The notes under the pieces: model-generated
What the model was told of the DNA's origin: nothing
Database searches by the model: none
Seen by the model: only the letters and a program-made list of their open reading frames with translations
DNA from: Chromera velia
Taxonomy: Eukaryota > Sar > Chromeraceae
Reading direction: 5' to 3'
Assembly: GCA_018398765.1 (NCBI GenBank)
Contig: JAHBMJ010002809.1
Location: 1 to 62,177, forward strand
DNA: 62,177 bases
Program-made: the position numbers and the translations under genes
Part shown: positions 11,701-22,814 of the stretch, one piece after another
Layout of the letters: every line of letters starts with the position of its first letter
Position numbering within the stretch: the first letter of the stretch is position 1

Positions 11701-12107
11701 GGTTTATGCGTTTATTTTCACACAAAATTCTTTCACACAGGGAGCGCTTTCAATAAACACGTGCGAGCTCTCTTCGCTCCCTCCTAATCTGACACTGCGG
11801 CTTTTTACCTGCATGTCTAAACTTCTCGCGATGTTCGCGCCACCCCAAGCTGGGCACCTGTCTCATGTGCACCTGTTGCAGGGAAAAGCGGCGCAGAAGG
11901 ACACCTCCGGCAACAAACAGACCTCGGAAGGATCCGCTTTCATCGGGGGGGGCCGGGAGACATTCTTCGTCGGAGCCAGAGAAAAAAGTGCGGAAAGAGA
12001 TGGCCGCGAGGAGTGCAACGGCATCCTTTGGAGAAGGGAAGGAACGAAAGCTGGGGGCGGGGGTGTGGAACGCAAGTCAGGCAAAATCTAGAGGGAGGGG
12101 GAAATGA
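7532..12107 (+). CDS. Crinkler/RHS-type P-loop NTPase with nuclease-like C-terminus
   Basis: Four exons fit in phase: 7532-7798, 7921-8074, 9743-11582 and 11882-12107 (828 codons plus stop). The start is uncertain. ATG 7532 and ATG 7616 are in frame, and exon 1 could instead begin at the acceptor at 7564 and splice from M-G-K at 6629. The N-terminus has DLTEEGIEPHPGP (7655-7693), a degenerate 2A-like motif. The large exon holds a variant Walker A (RFAGGGKT, 9973-9996), a Walker B (AILLVDELNQL, about 10255-10290) and a STHVAST stretch. A nuclease-like tail follows, with WEGLVAAA, RVDVLLV and GYRCKQGEG at about 10840-11160. The tail then has two copies of an S/A/G-rich linker with a basic KGKRKKGK-type patch. 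The last exon is lysine- and arginine-rich, suggesting nuclear entry. The family (NTPase plus restriction-like nuclease) is linked to transposons and to effector proteins; the role here is unknown. Confidence 0.7.
8075..9742 (+). repeat. Intron with a degenerate tandem repeat
   Basis: The 1.67-kb second intron of the Crinkler/RHS-like gene carries about six copies of a motif close to GGAACGAAAATTTCTCCAGC (near 8178, 8460, 8545, 9030, 9268 and 9390). Each is usually followed by an AGATTG-containing stretch and a CTGTGAGGGTGTG-like stretch. A second direct repeat, core GGGTTCCTTCCAGCCTGCAG, lies at about 8845-8866 and 8970-8991, split by a T-rich insert. No extra exon is evident. Confidence 0.65.
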
Positions 12108-14560
12108 AATAACTTTTTTCACGAGAGGCTGCCGCGGTGAAGCGCTGTACAGGTGCAGAAGACTTTTACGGTCTGCTAGGCATGCAGCAACTGCCAACAA
12201 CACAAGCACTGCTGTAAAATTAACTGCCGCGTCATTTAGAAATAAATATAAAACAAAAAATGGGAAGTTACTAACGAATCTTCCCCCCGTTTGTCGATCT
12301 GAGCGTTTATTGAAGCCTTGTGTTACCGACTTCTTAGGCCACCAGTACGGATTAGAGTCTGATTAGTACGGACCACTGTACGATGGCATAGCATAGCATG
12401 ACATTCTAGATGACATTGATGTTCTAGGTTTTGCAGTACCCGTGATTATCCGTGCTAGGATCTGGGTAGCAGTTTAACAGTCTCTTTTTACGTACTAGTC
12501 TTAGCTGTTCGTATCTATACTAATGTGCAAGCTAGCGTGTCTAGTAGCAAGCGAGTGATCGAAGTTTCAATAAACCTGCTGAAGGAGTTATAGACAAAAG
12601 TTTATAACATTATGCCTCGGTAAACTTATTAGAGCCTTTTTGTAGTACTAGTATGATACTAGAACATGCCAAAGTAGTGCCAAAGTCTTGAGCTATACCT
12701 CGAGCATTTTAGACTACATGCAGAGTGACTGCCAGAGTTATTTTAGCAGTCACTGCAGACCCGGCCAGACCATAGTACATACTGGCATACATTGGTGAAT
12801 GGTGGGTATGGGCTCTCCATTGATATACTCAGACGAAGACTCCAAACTCTATAAGTCTGATTGACTTCATTTTTTTTTTTAGCTTTTTTTTCTGTCCGAA
12901 TCTGTCGTTTTTCTTTGATTTGAGCAGATCTGTATTTAGATCTGTATGCGCGCATAACCATCATATTAACCGAGTCCTCAGTCCCGTCTAGCTGCAAGTT
13001 CTTATGTACAACCTATACTGTAGAATGTAATACTACTAGCTGGTTTTCTGATACAGCTTTTTAAAGAATTAGATTTTGATATTATCGCGGCAATATCGGC
13101 CCGCGTGCACCGGCCTCTTTCGATGATGGCGAAACTCAATTTATGCATGATCTTCAAAAACTAGTTCAAAAAAGTAGCGCGAGACATACATTTAACCCGG
13201 GGAGTCGACCGGTCTACTCTAATTGTCTAAAAACAAAAAATCCTAGAAGTATAAAAATCAAGCATTAAGAGCAAAACTAAAGCATGGTAGGAACGGTCAG
13301 ATGATGACTCAGATCCTAGCTCAGATCGAGGGATCGCATGACTTACGCTTATTCCGAAATGAGACATCAATAGGGAGAGTGCACTGGAAGGATAGTCTGA
13401 GCGTACCCTGCAGGTACTATGGGAAAGGTCGGAGAAGTCTGGGGAAGGGGAAAGGGAGCCAAACGATCGGACGAAGTCGCTCGTTCTGCCATACTCAACA
13501 ATGGACACAAGCAAGGGACTCCTCTTGTGTCGATCTGTGTCTCATGACAAACTGACTGCGTGCCATTGACCTCATATTGAAGGAATTCGAAGAAAAGGGA
13601 TTGATTGATCCAGGGTGAAATCGAGAGAGAGACAGTGCATCACGACGGCCGTTGGCACCAGAAAGAGGGAGGGCCTGGTGATCGAACGAGTCATGGGAGC
13701 TCTTTGAACACAAGCAAGCCGGTTTGCATGCATGCAGGGCAGCAAACGAAGGGTGGGCAATGAAGGAAAATTAATTCTCTCCTTTGTCTGAAACTTCTTC
13801 TTGACTTTCCTCTTCCTCGAATGCGATACAGTCAGGAGTCTGTTTCCTTCTTTCCTTCCTTCTTTCCTTCTCTCTCCTCTTCTAGGAGAGTCTTTCCTCC
13901 TCCACCCGGGCATTCTGAATGTAACAGACAGACAGACAGGCCCCCCTCTGCCTGCCTCTATTGTCTTGAGAGAGAAACCTTTCTTTGCATTTCTTCGATC
14001 GATCGACCACCTTCTTCCCTTAAATCATTGCAATTTTCGTCCAAGTCTTCCAGGGACACGACAGACAGACAGACAGACAGACAGGCAGACAGACAGACGA
14101 CACCAGACGTGCGCTCTCCCCTGTCTCCGTTTCCTTTCTTCTCCTCCCCTTTCCAAGTGCCTCTGCTCCTTCAGCCTCCCCTCATTGAACGTCCTACCCC
14201 GACCACCCGTCTTTGAAGGACATTGGCCAAGCCTGTCCCTGAGATATTCAATCAATCACTCGAACAACCCGCAAGGAGAACTAACCAACCCACCTTTAGA
14301 CATCGTGCCCACCCACCCTCTCCCTCTCCCTAGGTTTCAAATCAAAACGCAGAAAGTTTCTTCACTCACACCAACAAGCCGAGAGAGATCATTTTGAACA
14401 AGCAGGCAAGCAGACCGAACGAACGAACCTCCAAACAAACTCTGCGCCTAGCCGCATCCACGCATGCATGCATGCACCAAATTTACTTCCTTCCTTCCTT
14501 GTTTTTACATCGGAACGGCCTGTTTGACGCACGCACCGTTGACGCACGCACGCACCAAAT
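12108..14560. other. Intergenic, mostly an AT-rich island
   Basis: From about 12110 to 13570 the base composition drops sharply in GC. Dinucleotide texture also changes: CTAG and TAGT words are frequent and there is no long microsatellite. No long frame or transposase motif is visible. From 13570 the usual GC-balanced, GACA- and CTTC-rich sequence returns. The stretch 14030-14100 is a (GACA)n run. The downstream end abuts the DnaJ stop codon. Confidence 0.6.
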
Positions 14561-14583
14561 TTACATCGGAACGGCCTGTTTGA
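14507..14583. repeat. Duplicated end of the DnaJ terminal exon around a small insert
   Basis: The 20-base word CATCGGAACGGCCTGTTTGA occurs at 14508-14527 and again at 14564-14583. The second copy is the true last codons and stop (VKQAVPM-stop, minus strand). The first is a relic. They are separated by two copies of TTGACGCACGCA-type sequence. CACCAAATTTA also recurs on the left side of each copy. Confidence 0.8.
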
Positions 14584-15874
14584 CCAGCTCCTTCTGCTCA
14601 GGCGTGAGTGACCTGCAAGCAAAGAAAAAGAAAAAGAAACGAACGAACGATGGATGCGCATACAGAGGCAGAAAGAAAAGCCTTCCTTTATGGACTCGTG
14701 ATCTTGGGATTGCTGCTCGATGATGATGCCATCCATGCAGCTGTATGTCTCTCTGTCTCTCTGTCTGTCTGTTTCTCTGTCTGTCTGTCTGTCTCGCTGT
14801 CTGTCTGTCTGTGACTACTTGCACGGTTCCTTCCAGTCAAAACAGACACATTTGACCGATAAATTTCTTGTATTCCTTTTCTGTCGAGATACGCACAACT
14901 CATTTTCTTTGCTTTGGTCTTTTGACCGTTTGACTGACTGACAGACTGTCTGTCTGGCTGGCTGCCTGCCTGACTGACTGACTATTTGACTGACTGACTG
15001 ACTGACTGACTGCCTGCCTGCCTGCCTGCCTGGCTGCCTGCCTGCCTGACTGACTGACTGACTGACTATTTGACTGACTGACTGACTGACTGCCTGACTG
15101 ACTTTGGGAAAATGACGTCAAATTCGATGATGAGGTCTCCCTTCTCCCCCGGTGTTTTGGAGATCGGCATTCCCTCTCCTGGAACGATTTTCCGCAATTT
15201 TGGAGTCGCCACCTCACTTATCTTGATCTGCACATACACACACACAGAGACAGAGACAGAGAGACACACACACGCAGCCTTTCGTTCACAGACAGGCAAA
15301 AACAAACAAACAAACAAACAAACCGGAAACCACACAGAGGGACAAATAAACTGAAATCCACATGCAGCCACGGCCAACACAGATGCCACATATATCCGGA
15401 TGTTTTCTATCCAGTGAGGCACGCAGGCTGAAAGTCAGCACTAAAAGGCGGAACGGTGGTACGGTCAGAGAGAGCCGAGTCCCCTCCTTCTCTTTCTCCC
15501 TCCCTTTTTTATTTCACCTACAAAAGACACACACACACACAGAGGCAGGCAGGCAGACAGGCAGGCAGGCAGACTGCCCCTCTCCCCCCGAAAAAGAAAG
15601 AAAGAAAGAAACAAACAAAGAAGGAAAGAAAGAAAGAAAGAAAGGAAGGAAGGAAGGCAGGAGGGAAGAAAGGAAGAAAGAAAGGAAGAAAGAAAGAAAG
15701 GAAGGAAGGAGGGAAGAAAGGAAGAAAGAAAGGAAGAAAGAAAGGAAGAAAGAAAGAAAGAAAGATAGAAAGATGGAAAGAAAGAAAGAAAGAAAGAAAG
15801 GAAGGAGGGAAGAAAGGAAGAAAGAAAGGAAGAAAGAAAGAAAGATAGAAAGATAGAAAGAAAGATAGAAAGAT

Positions 15875-15909
<35 letters not shown>

Positions 15910-15922
15910 AAGAAAGAAAGAT

Positions 15923-15953
<31 letters not shown>

Positions 15954-16179
15954 AAGAAAGAAAGGAAGGAGGGAAGAAAGAAAGAAAGAAAGGAAGGAGG
16001 GAAGAAAGGAAGAAAGAAAGGAAGAAAGAAAGGAAGAAAGAAAGATAGAAAGAAAGATAGAAAGATAGAAAGAAAGAAAGAAAGAAAGAAAGAAAAAAAA
16101 GAAAGAAAGGAAGAAAGAAAGAAAGAAAGAAAGAAAGGAAGAAAGATAGAAAGAAAGAAAGAAAGAAAGGAAGAAAGAT

Positions 16180-16210
<31 letters not shown>

Positions 16211-19200
16211 AAAAGCATGCACCCACCCACCTGAAGGTCACGCCCGTCCAACGTTTTGATGGGAACCGCAAATCCCGTCAGGGCCTGCAGCCAGAGAGGC
16301 AGACACACACACACACGTAAACAGACACACAGATACGCAGACAGTCAGACACTCAGACACACAGCACACCATGGAGAAGCAAGGGTACGCCAGTGAACCC
16401 AGGCTGTAGGCATGCCGGTGTCTGAAAAATGTGCTTGACGCACGCACACCCACCCACACACAGAGAGAGAGAGACACACACACACAGAGGGAGAGCTGGA
16501 CTCAGTCCCTCCTCCACCTTACGTCACTTCCTCCGCCGTAGCCATTCCTTCTCACACAGAAAGACAGACAGACTTTATGCTCCTTCTTTTTTCTTCCCTT
16601 CCTCCTCCGACACGCACAGATACAGAGAGAGAGAGAGGAAGACAGACAAATCCCTCTCTCAGGAGTCCCCTCGTACCTCCAGCCTCTCTACGTCACTAGT
16701 GCCCTGCCTCTTTGCCTGTCTGGACACTTCACGAGAGGAGGACATTTTTGTAAACGAACGAGATTGAAAATCCTTTGCCGTCCCCGTTCACGCGACGACA
16801 AATCGATCGATCGATCGATCGATCTATCGGCTCCTTCCTCTCTTGCCTGCCTGACCTTTTGTAGAGGCACGGGGACCTTTGCGATGAGGTGGTTGCCGTC
16901 TCTTACGAATCGGGAGTGGGGCTTCTCCTTGATCTTGAAGATGATGTCAGAGGGCTCCGCGTGGGGAGAAGCCATGTCGCCTTCCTTGCCGAAGGTGATC
17001 TTCGTGCCCTCCTTCCATCCCTGCAGACAAACACACACAGACAGACAGACAGACAGGCAAACAGACAGACAGGCAGGCAGGCAAGCAGTGAGGAAGAGAG
17101 ATACAGAGCAAGAGAGGAGGGGAACAAAACAGTTTGCTTTGCTTTGCTTTCGCTGTTCTCGAAGAGAAGAGAAGAAGAAGACCCTGAGAGAATATGGATT
17201 GCCTGGACTGGAGGTCCCTTTCCTTTTCTCACTCACGTCCGAGAAAGAGACTGAATGACATAAACAGACCGAGACAGAAAATGGGACCTACAGGGAGACG
17301 GACAAGATACACAGGTTGAATGATGACAAAAGGCTGACACCACTCATGGACTGATACCCCGACTTTACGTTGAAGGAGGGACTGACCGCTTTCACTTCAA
17401 CTTCCAACGTTTTTTCGTCCTTCGTTGGTGAACTCCCCGCATACCTTTGTCGTGTGATTTTCAGTTTTTTTGTTTTTCCTCTGCACGCATCGAATCAATT
17501 CAAGCAAAGTACGTGCACACACGGGAGGGAGGACATGGATGGATGACCAGACAGACAGGACAAATGTCTGTCTGTTCAAACAAGAGAGGTGCCGACAATC
17601 AGCCCTCCCCGTTTCTGTCTGGAGTGCGAACCGTTTCTGTCAGCTGTGCACAAAACAAATGAACAGAAAAAGAAAGAAAGAAAGAAAGAAAGAAAGAAAA
17701 GAAAAGAAAGAAAGAAAGAAAGAAAGGAAGGAAGGAAGGAAGGCAGGAGGGAAGAAAGGAAGAAAGAAAGGAAGAAAGATAGAAAGAAAGAAAGAAAGAA
17801 AGGAAGGAGGGAAGAAAGGAAGAAAGAAAGGAAGAAAGAAAAATGAGGCCTACAGGGAGACGGACAAGATACACAGGGAGACAGAAAATGAGGCCTACAG
17901 GGAGACGGACAAGATACACAGGGAGACAGAAAATGAGGCCTACAGGGAGACGGACAAGATACACAGGGAGACAGAAAATGAGGCCTACAGGGAGACGGAC
18001 AAGATACACAGGGAGACAGAAAATGAGGCCTACAGGGAGACGGACAAGATACACAGGGAGACAGAAGATGAGGCCTACAGGGAGACGGACAAGATACACA
18101 GGGAGACAGAAAATGAGGCCTACAGGGAGACGGACAAGATACACAGGGAGACAGAAAATGAGGCCTACAGGGAGACGGACAAGATACACAGGTTGAATGA
18201 TGACAAAAGGCTGACACCACTCATGGACTGATACCCCGACTTTACGTTGAAGGAGGGACTGACCGCTTTCACTTCAACTTCCAACGTTTTTTCGTCCTTC
18301 GTTGGTGAACTCCCCGCATACCTTTGTCGTGTGATTTTCAGTTTTTTTGTTTTTCCTCTGCACGCATCGAATCAATTCAAGCAAAGTACGTGCACACACG
18401 GGAGGGAGGACATGGATGGATGACCAGACAGACAGGACAAATGTCTGTCTGTTCAAACAAGAGAGGTGCCGACAATCAGCCCTCCCCGTTTCTGTCTGGA
18501 GTGCGAACCGTTTCTGTCAGCTGTGCACAAAACAAATGAACAGAAAAAGAAAGAAAGAAAGAAAGAAAGAAAGAAAAGAAAAGAAAGAAAGAAAGAAAGA
18601 AAGGAAGGAAGGAAGGAAGGCAGGAGGGAAGAAAGGAAGAAAGAAAGGAAGAAAGATAGAAAGAAAGAAAGAAAGAAAGGAAGGAGGGAAGAAAGGAAGA
18701 AAGAAAGGAAGAAAGAAAGGAAGAAAGAAAGAAAAGACAGAAAGAAAGAAAGAAAGAAAGAAAGAAAAAAAAAAAGAAAGACAGAAAGAAAGAAAGAAAG
18801 AAAGAAAGAATGAAAAAAAAAAGAAAGAAAGAAAGAAAGAAAGAAGGCAGGAAGGAAAAAAGAAAGACAAAGAGAGGGAGGACGCGGCCTGTTGTGTTCA
18901 TTGAATGATTCCAAATTCGAAAAAAAAAAACGTGCACTCTCACGCATACCCACCCAGACCAAAGACGCTCACTGCATTTGCGGTCTGGCCTTGACTGCAT
19001 TTGCTTTTCATACAGAAAGAATTCTTTTCAATAAAGGCATTGACTGACGTGTACAGCTCCTCCAGTGTGCAGTTGAGGTCCATCTCGTCGGGTTGTTTTT
19101 GCATTTATTCTTTTTCGTACAGAATTATTTTCTTTTTCTTTTTCATAGAGAAAATAAATGCATTGACTGACGTGTACAGCTCCTCCAGTGTGCAGTTGAG

Positions 19201-19968
19201 GTCCATCTCGAAGGGCTTTGGCCTTGCGGGCATTTGACTGCTCGCACCCGCAGGCGCCGACCCCATCCGACTCGACCTCCCGGCCCCCATCCCCCCCATC
19301 CCTCCGGGCATCCCCCCGCCCATAAAGAACCCCCCCGGCATCCCCCCCATGCCCCCCATGTCATCGTCCCCCCCGAAGAACATCGAGAAGCCCCCAGGCC
19401 CCCCCCTGTCCGAACTGAAAAAACGGGAGAAGATCTCGTTCGGGTCGATGCCGTGATCTGCATGCGCTCACAGAGAGAGAGATGCAGTTGTTTAAGAAGC
19501 AGATTGGGAGCACAGGCATGCACTCTCTCCCCGCACCGCCGAACAAAGAAAGAAACAGAGAGAGAGAGAGAGAGAGAATACATTCCCCCCGAGGATGCAA
19601 AATGCGGACGCGAACCTGAAGAAAAGAAAACGCGACGAATCAATAAATGAACGAGTGGACACAAACCAACTCTTCTCTACGCATGCACTGACTGACTGAC
19701 AATGCGCTCCCCCCCCTCCCCCTCCCCCTGCCCCCTTAAGCCCCTCTTCCCCAAACTGGTCGTAGATCTGTCTCTTCTCCTTGTCAGAGAGAACGTCATA
19801 GGCCTCCGCGATGTCCTTGAACATGTCCTCCGCCTGCATTCATTCAGACAGTATGAAAAAGAATCCTTGAACATGTCCTCCGCCTGCGTGCGTCGTCACA
19901 CATGAACAGACAAACAAAAAGAGAAAGAGAAACAGAAAGAGAAACAGGTGCAGAGGAACACTCCAAAA

Positions 19969-20006
<38 letters not shown>

Positions 20007-20240
20007 GGGGGCGGTGGCAAGAGAGAGAAACAGAGGAGAGCAAGTCAGACAGAAAAAAAAAGAGGAAACAGCGATGAAAAAAAAAAAAAGAACCTGCTTG
20101 CTGAAAGACCGCAGACGAACGAGTGTTTGTCTACGAGAGACAGGAGAGGCCGCCGTTCCGTTCCCCCCCACTATCCCCTGCCAGTTTTCCTCATCTTTCA
20201 TTCCCTGCGCTGCTAAAACAATAAATGAATCAGGGCCCTT

Positions 20241-20302
<62 letters not shown>

Positions 20303-20385
20303 GGCCCTGTTGCCTTCTTTCTTCTGGCATCCTTTTGTCTTGCCGCCTTCAGGTTCCCTCTCCTTTCTTTCGTTCTTTCTGTCTG

Positions 20386-20427
<42 letters not shown>

Positions 20428-20430
20428 CTC

Positions 20431-20461
<31 letters not shown>

Positions 20462-22001
20462 TCGTTCTTTCTGTCTGTCTTTCTTTCTTTCTTGCTTTCT
20501 TTCTTTCTTTCGTTCTTTCTGTCTTTCTGTCTTTCTTTCTTTCTGTCTTTCTTTCTTTCTTTCTTTCGTTCTTTCTGTCTTTCTTTCTTTCTTTCTTTCT
20601 TTCGTTCTTTCTTTCGTTCTTTCTGTCTTTCTTTCTTTATTTATTTATTTCTTTCTTTCTGTCTTTCTTTCTTTCTTTCGTTCTTTCTGTCTTTCTTTCT
20701 TTCTTTCTTTCGTTCTTTCTTTCGTTCTTTCTGTCTTTCTTTCTTTATTTATTTATTTACTTCTGTCTTTCTTTCTTTCGTTCTTTCTTTCTTTCGTTCT
20801 TTCTGTCTTTCTTTCTTTCTTTCTTGTAGACCTCTTGTGCGCGCGGGTGTGTCTGTGTGCTTCTCTCTCCATCTGTTTCCGTTTCCTGTGTCTGCTTGTG
20901 AGCGTGCTTTCACTTCCTTCCAGGTCATCCACTTTTTGTCTCGTTCCTGCTCTCTCTATGACTCAGGGCTTTCGGTTCTGGGCATGCATTCATGTATGTA
21001 TGTATGTGTGGGCATGTATGTATGCGGTCTCTCTATGACTCAGGGCTTTCGGTTCTGGGCATGCATTCATGTATGTATGTATGTATGTATGTGGGCATGT
21101 ATGTATGCGGTCTCTCTATGACTCAGGGCTTTCGGTTCTGGGCACGCATTCATGTATGTATGTATGTATGTGGGCATGTATGTATGCGGTCTCTCTATGA
21201 CTCAGGGCTTTCGGTTCTGGGCAACGGCAGGCCGACTTATGAGCTTACTTTCTTCTTGGCACTCGGTTCGCTGTGCTTGTCGGGGTGCCACTTCATCGCG
21301 AGTTTGCGGTACGCCTTCTTGAGGTCCGCGTCCCCCGCGCCCTTCTCCACCCCCAAAATCTTGTAGTAGTCCTGCAGTATGGAATGTATATCATCAAATG
21401 AACACAGAGAGAGATGCACACATCCACACATGGAGATGAAAAAACACCACCAAAGTGCAACTGTAAGTGACCACAGCGCCATGTACAGACATCTACAGAC
21501 AGACTGTATTTTACTTTCTTTTCCCTCCTTCTCTTCACGTACACAGCGGACGAACACAGATGGACAGACAGACAGACAGACTATATCGTCTTTTCTTTCC
21601 CTTTTTCTCCTTCATTCTCTTCTGTTCTGTTTCTTTCTTTCTTCTTTTGGCGCGCTCTCTCAGTGGAAGGGTACCAGAGCTCCAGGCCTTAAGCGTACCC
21701 TGCGGCCCTTCCTTGCCCAGTGTAGGCTTACGCCTTTGCACTTCCACAATTTTTCCATCTGGACGTGTTCGTTTCTTTTCTTCTCCTTTCGTTTACGAGG
21801 CGGAAGCAGCAGCAGCGGCCCCCAACCGCCAGCAGCAGTAGCATTTTCTTTTTCCTTTTTTCTGGGGTTCCCTTTCTCTTTTCTTTTCTTCTTCTGGGGT
21901 TCCCTTTATCGTTTTCCTTTGACGAAGACAACAGTAACAATGGATTTCCGGCCCCTCTCTTCTTGTTGGATCTCTTCTTTTGCTCCCCCGCAGACAGACA
22001 C

Positions 22002-22037
<36 letters not shown>

Positions 22038-22814
22038 TTTATTTCTTCTTCTCCCTTCTTTTCTTCATGAACACAACAGACAAAAAGAAAGAAAGCAACA
22101 AAGACAAAAGAACATCACGACAACTCAGACAAAGTGGGCAGGGGGCCCGAAAGGTGAGAGTTAAGCGCCCCTTGCCTCTCCACCTCCCGACAAGACTTTC
22201 ACGTGATCACTGACAGCCAGCCAGATAGACAGACATGTGAACAGCCACACAAAAAGCATCCTTTCACACTCTCACACTGCGGGTGCACACTCCACTAAGC
22301 CACGCGGACGAGGATGCACAAACATTCACAAAAGAGCCAGGCAGGGGTTCGTACGGCATCATTATGAGTGTCTCTCCTGCTTCCTTCTTTTGAAAGCAGA
22401 CATACATACAAAGTTACATGCACTGCACAAGGCGAGTGAAATGCAACCCGTCCGACAAAGATGTCGACTTGCGATGCCTTAGAAGGGAAACGGGCGACAA
22501 GGAAAGGGGAGAAGAAGGGAAGAAGGACGGAGACGGAGGGAAAGAGGATTCAAAGGAGAGAGAGGAGAGGGGACGGATTGATTGTCACACAGAAGAAGGC
22601 CATCCAGCCTCGTCTTCCTAGCGGGATACGAAAAGAGAAAAGTGGAGAGGACAGGAGAAGGCAGGAGGAAGAGAAGGGGGCAGACCAAAGAAGACAGAGG
22701 GAGATCTAGGACCATAGCACCAATCCGTAGAACTCCGAAAGGCAGAGAGGGGGGAAGAAGGAGTGTGAAGGTTCTCTCCCACCCTTTTGTCCTCTCACTG
22801 CTGACCTTTCCCAT
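14561..22814 (-). CDS. DNAJB1-like: DnaJ/Hsp40 co-chaperone, class B (DNAJB1-like)
   Basis: Nine exons on the minus strand: 22814-22806, 21371-21249, 19833-19701, 19457-19172, 18357-18264 (or its identical copy 17480-17387), 17020-16856, 16284-16231, 15227-15103 and 14612-14561. All phases agree and total 346 residues, close to human DNAJB1 (340). The J domain starts right after M-G-K, with HPD at residues 32-34 and a [15 protein letters not shown] helix. A Gly/Met/Phe-rich linker follows. Then come the two C-terminal substrate-binding domains ([25 protein letters not shown]) and a short terminal helix. There is no zinc finger, hence class B. It stimulates Hsp70 ATPase and hands over unfolded clients, probably in the cytosol. 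Exon 5 is 94 bases long; using both copies would break the frame. Introns are packed with microsatellites. Confidence 0.93.
15590..16215. repeat. (GAAA)n microsatellite, about 620 bases
   Basis: Nearly pure GAAA/GGAA/GATA array in DnaJ intron 7. Read on the transcribed strand it is an uninterrupted pyrimidine tract. Confidence 0.95.
17312..18720. repeat. 877-base-period tandem duplication carrying DnaJ exon 5
   Basis: The stretch 17312-17842 (531 bases) is repeated at 18189-18720, apparently without mismatch over the parts I compared base by base. Each copy contains the complete 94-base exon 5 with its TGCAG acceptor and GTCAGT donor (17480-17387 and 18357-18264). A 45-base minisatellite fills the space between copies. 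The array breaks off inside a GAAA run, and each repeat copy is preceded by a minisatellite unit. This suggests unequal exchange between minisatellite units. Confidence 0.9.
17843..18188. repeat. 45-base minisatellite, nearly 8 copies
   Basis: The unit begins AATGAGGCCTACAGGGAGAC and includes ACAAGATACACAGGGAGACA. Copies differ by single bases only (for example AAAATG against AAGATG near 18065). A lone degenerate copy sits at about 17265-17312. Because 45 is a multiple of three, all six frames stay open, which explains long repetitive open frames here. It is an intron, not a coding repeat. Confidence 0.95.
18540..18860. repeat. (GAAA)n microsatellite in DnaJ intron 4
   Basis: A GAAA/GGAA run continuing from the duplicated unit. 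It is pyrimidine-rich on the transcribed strand and lies just upstream of exon 5 copy 1. Confidence 0.9.
19038..19210. repeat. Duplicated 3' edge of DnaJ exon 4
   Basis: A 51-base word is present at 19038-19088 and 19160-19210. It contains the end of exon 4 (codons [13 protein letters not shown]) and its GTCAGT donor. The copy at 19160-19210 is the working exon end. The other lies in the intron with a donor but no acceptor. An AT-rich insert resembling TTTTCATACAGAATTC precedes each copy (about 19003 and 19110). Confidence 0.85.
19815..19887. repeat. Duplicated 5' edge of DnaJ exon 3
   Basis: The 23-base word starting CCTTGAACATGTCCTCCGCC occurs at 19815-19837 and 19865-19887. On the minus strand both copies have an acceptor (GCAG) followed by the codons AEDMFKD. 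The insert between them contains ACAGTATGAAAAAGAAT, the reverse of the AT-rich element seen elsewhere. Confidence 0.85.
20370..20826. repeat. (CTTT)n microsatellite in DnaJ intron 2
   Basis: About 450 bases of TTTC units with TTTG and TTTA variants. On the transcribed strand this one is purine-rich, unlike most introns here. A (CT)n(GT)n run precedes it at 20242-20300. Confidence 0.95.
20951..21235. repeat. Four tandem copies of a 77-83-base unit
   Basis: Each unit starts TCTCTCTATGACTCAGGGCT and ends in a variable ATGT run and ATGCGG. Starts are near 20951, 21028, 21110 and 21190. Unit length differs only by the number of ATGT repeats. It lies in DnaJ intron 2, close to the J-domain exon. 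Confidence 0.9.

Noticed and set aside
14025-14110. Possible structured RNA in the GACA run
   Set aside because: Only a simple tetranucleotide repeat, with no paired arms.
15465-16314. Long minus-strand frames rich in Phe, Leu and Ser
   Set aside because: They are readings of a GAAA array in three frames; the true DnaJ exons lie on both sides.
17843-18188. Possible CRISPR-like array
   Set aside because: The copies are contiguous with no unique spacers, and the host is eukaryotic; this is a minisatellite.
17470-18231. 253-codon plus-strand frame with a 15-residue repeat ([15 protein letters not shown])
   Set aside because: It is the 45-base minisatellite read through a DnaJ intron. All frames stay open because 45 is divisible by three.
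19948-21121. Two frames of almost 300 codons on the plus strand
   Set aside because: They consist of CTTT, CT and ATGT repeats inside DnaJ intron 2.
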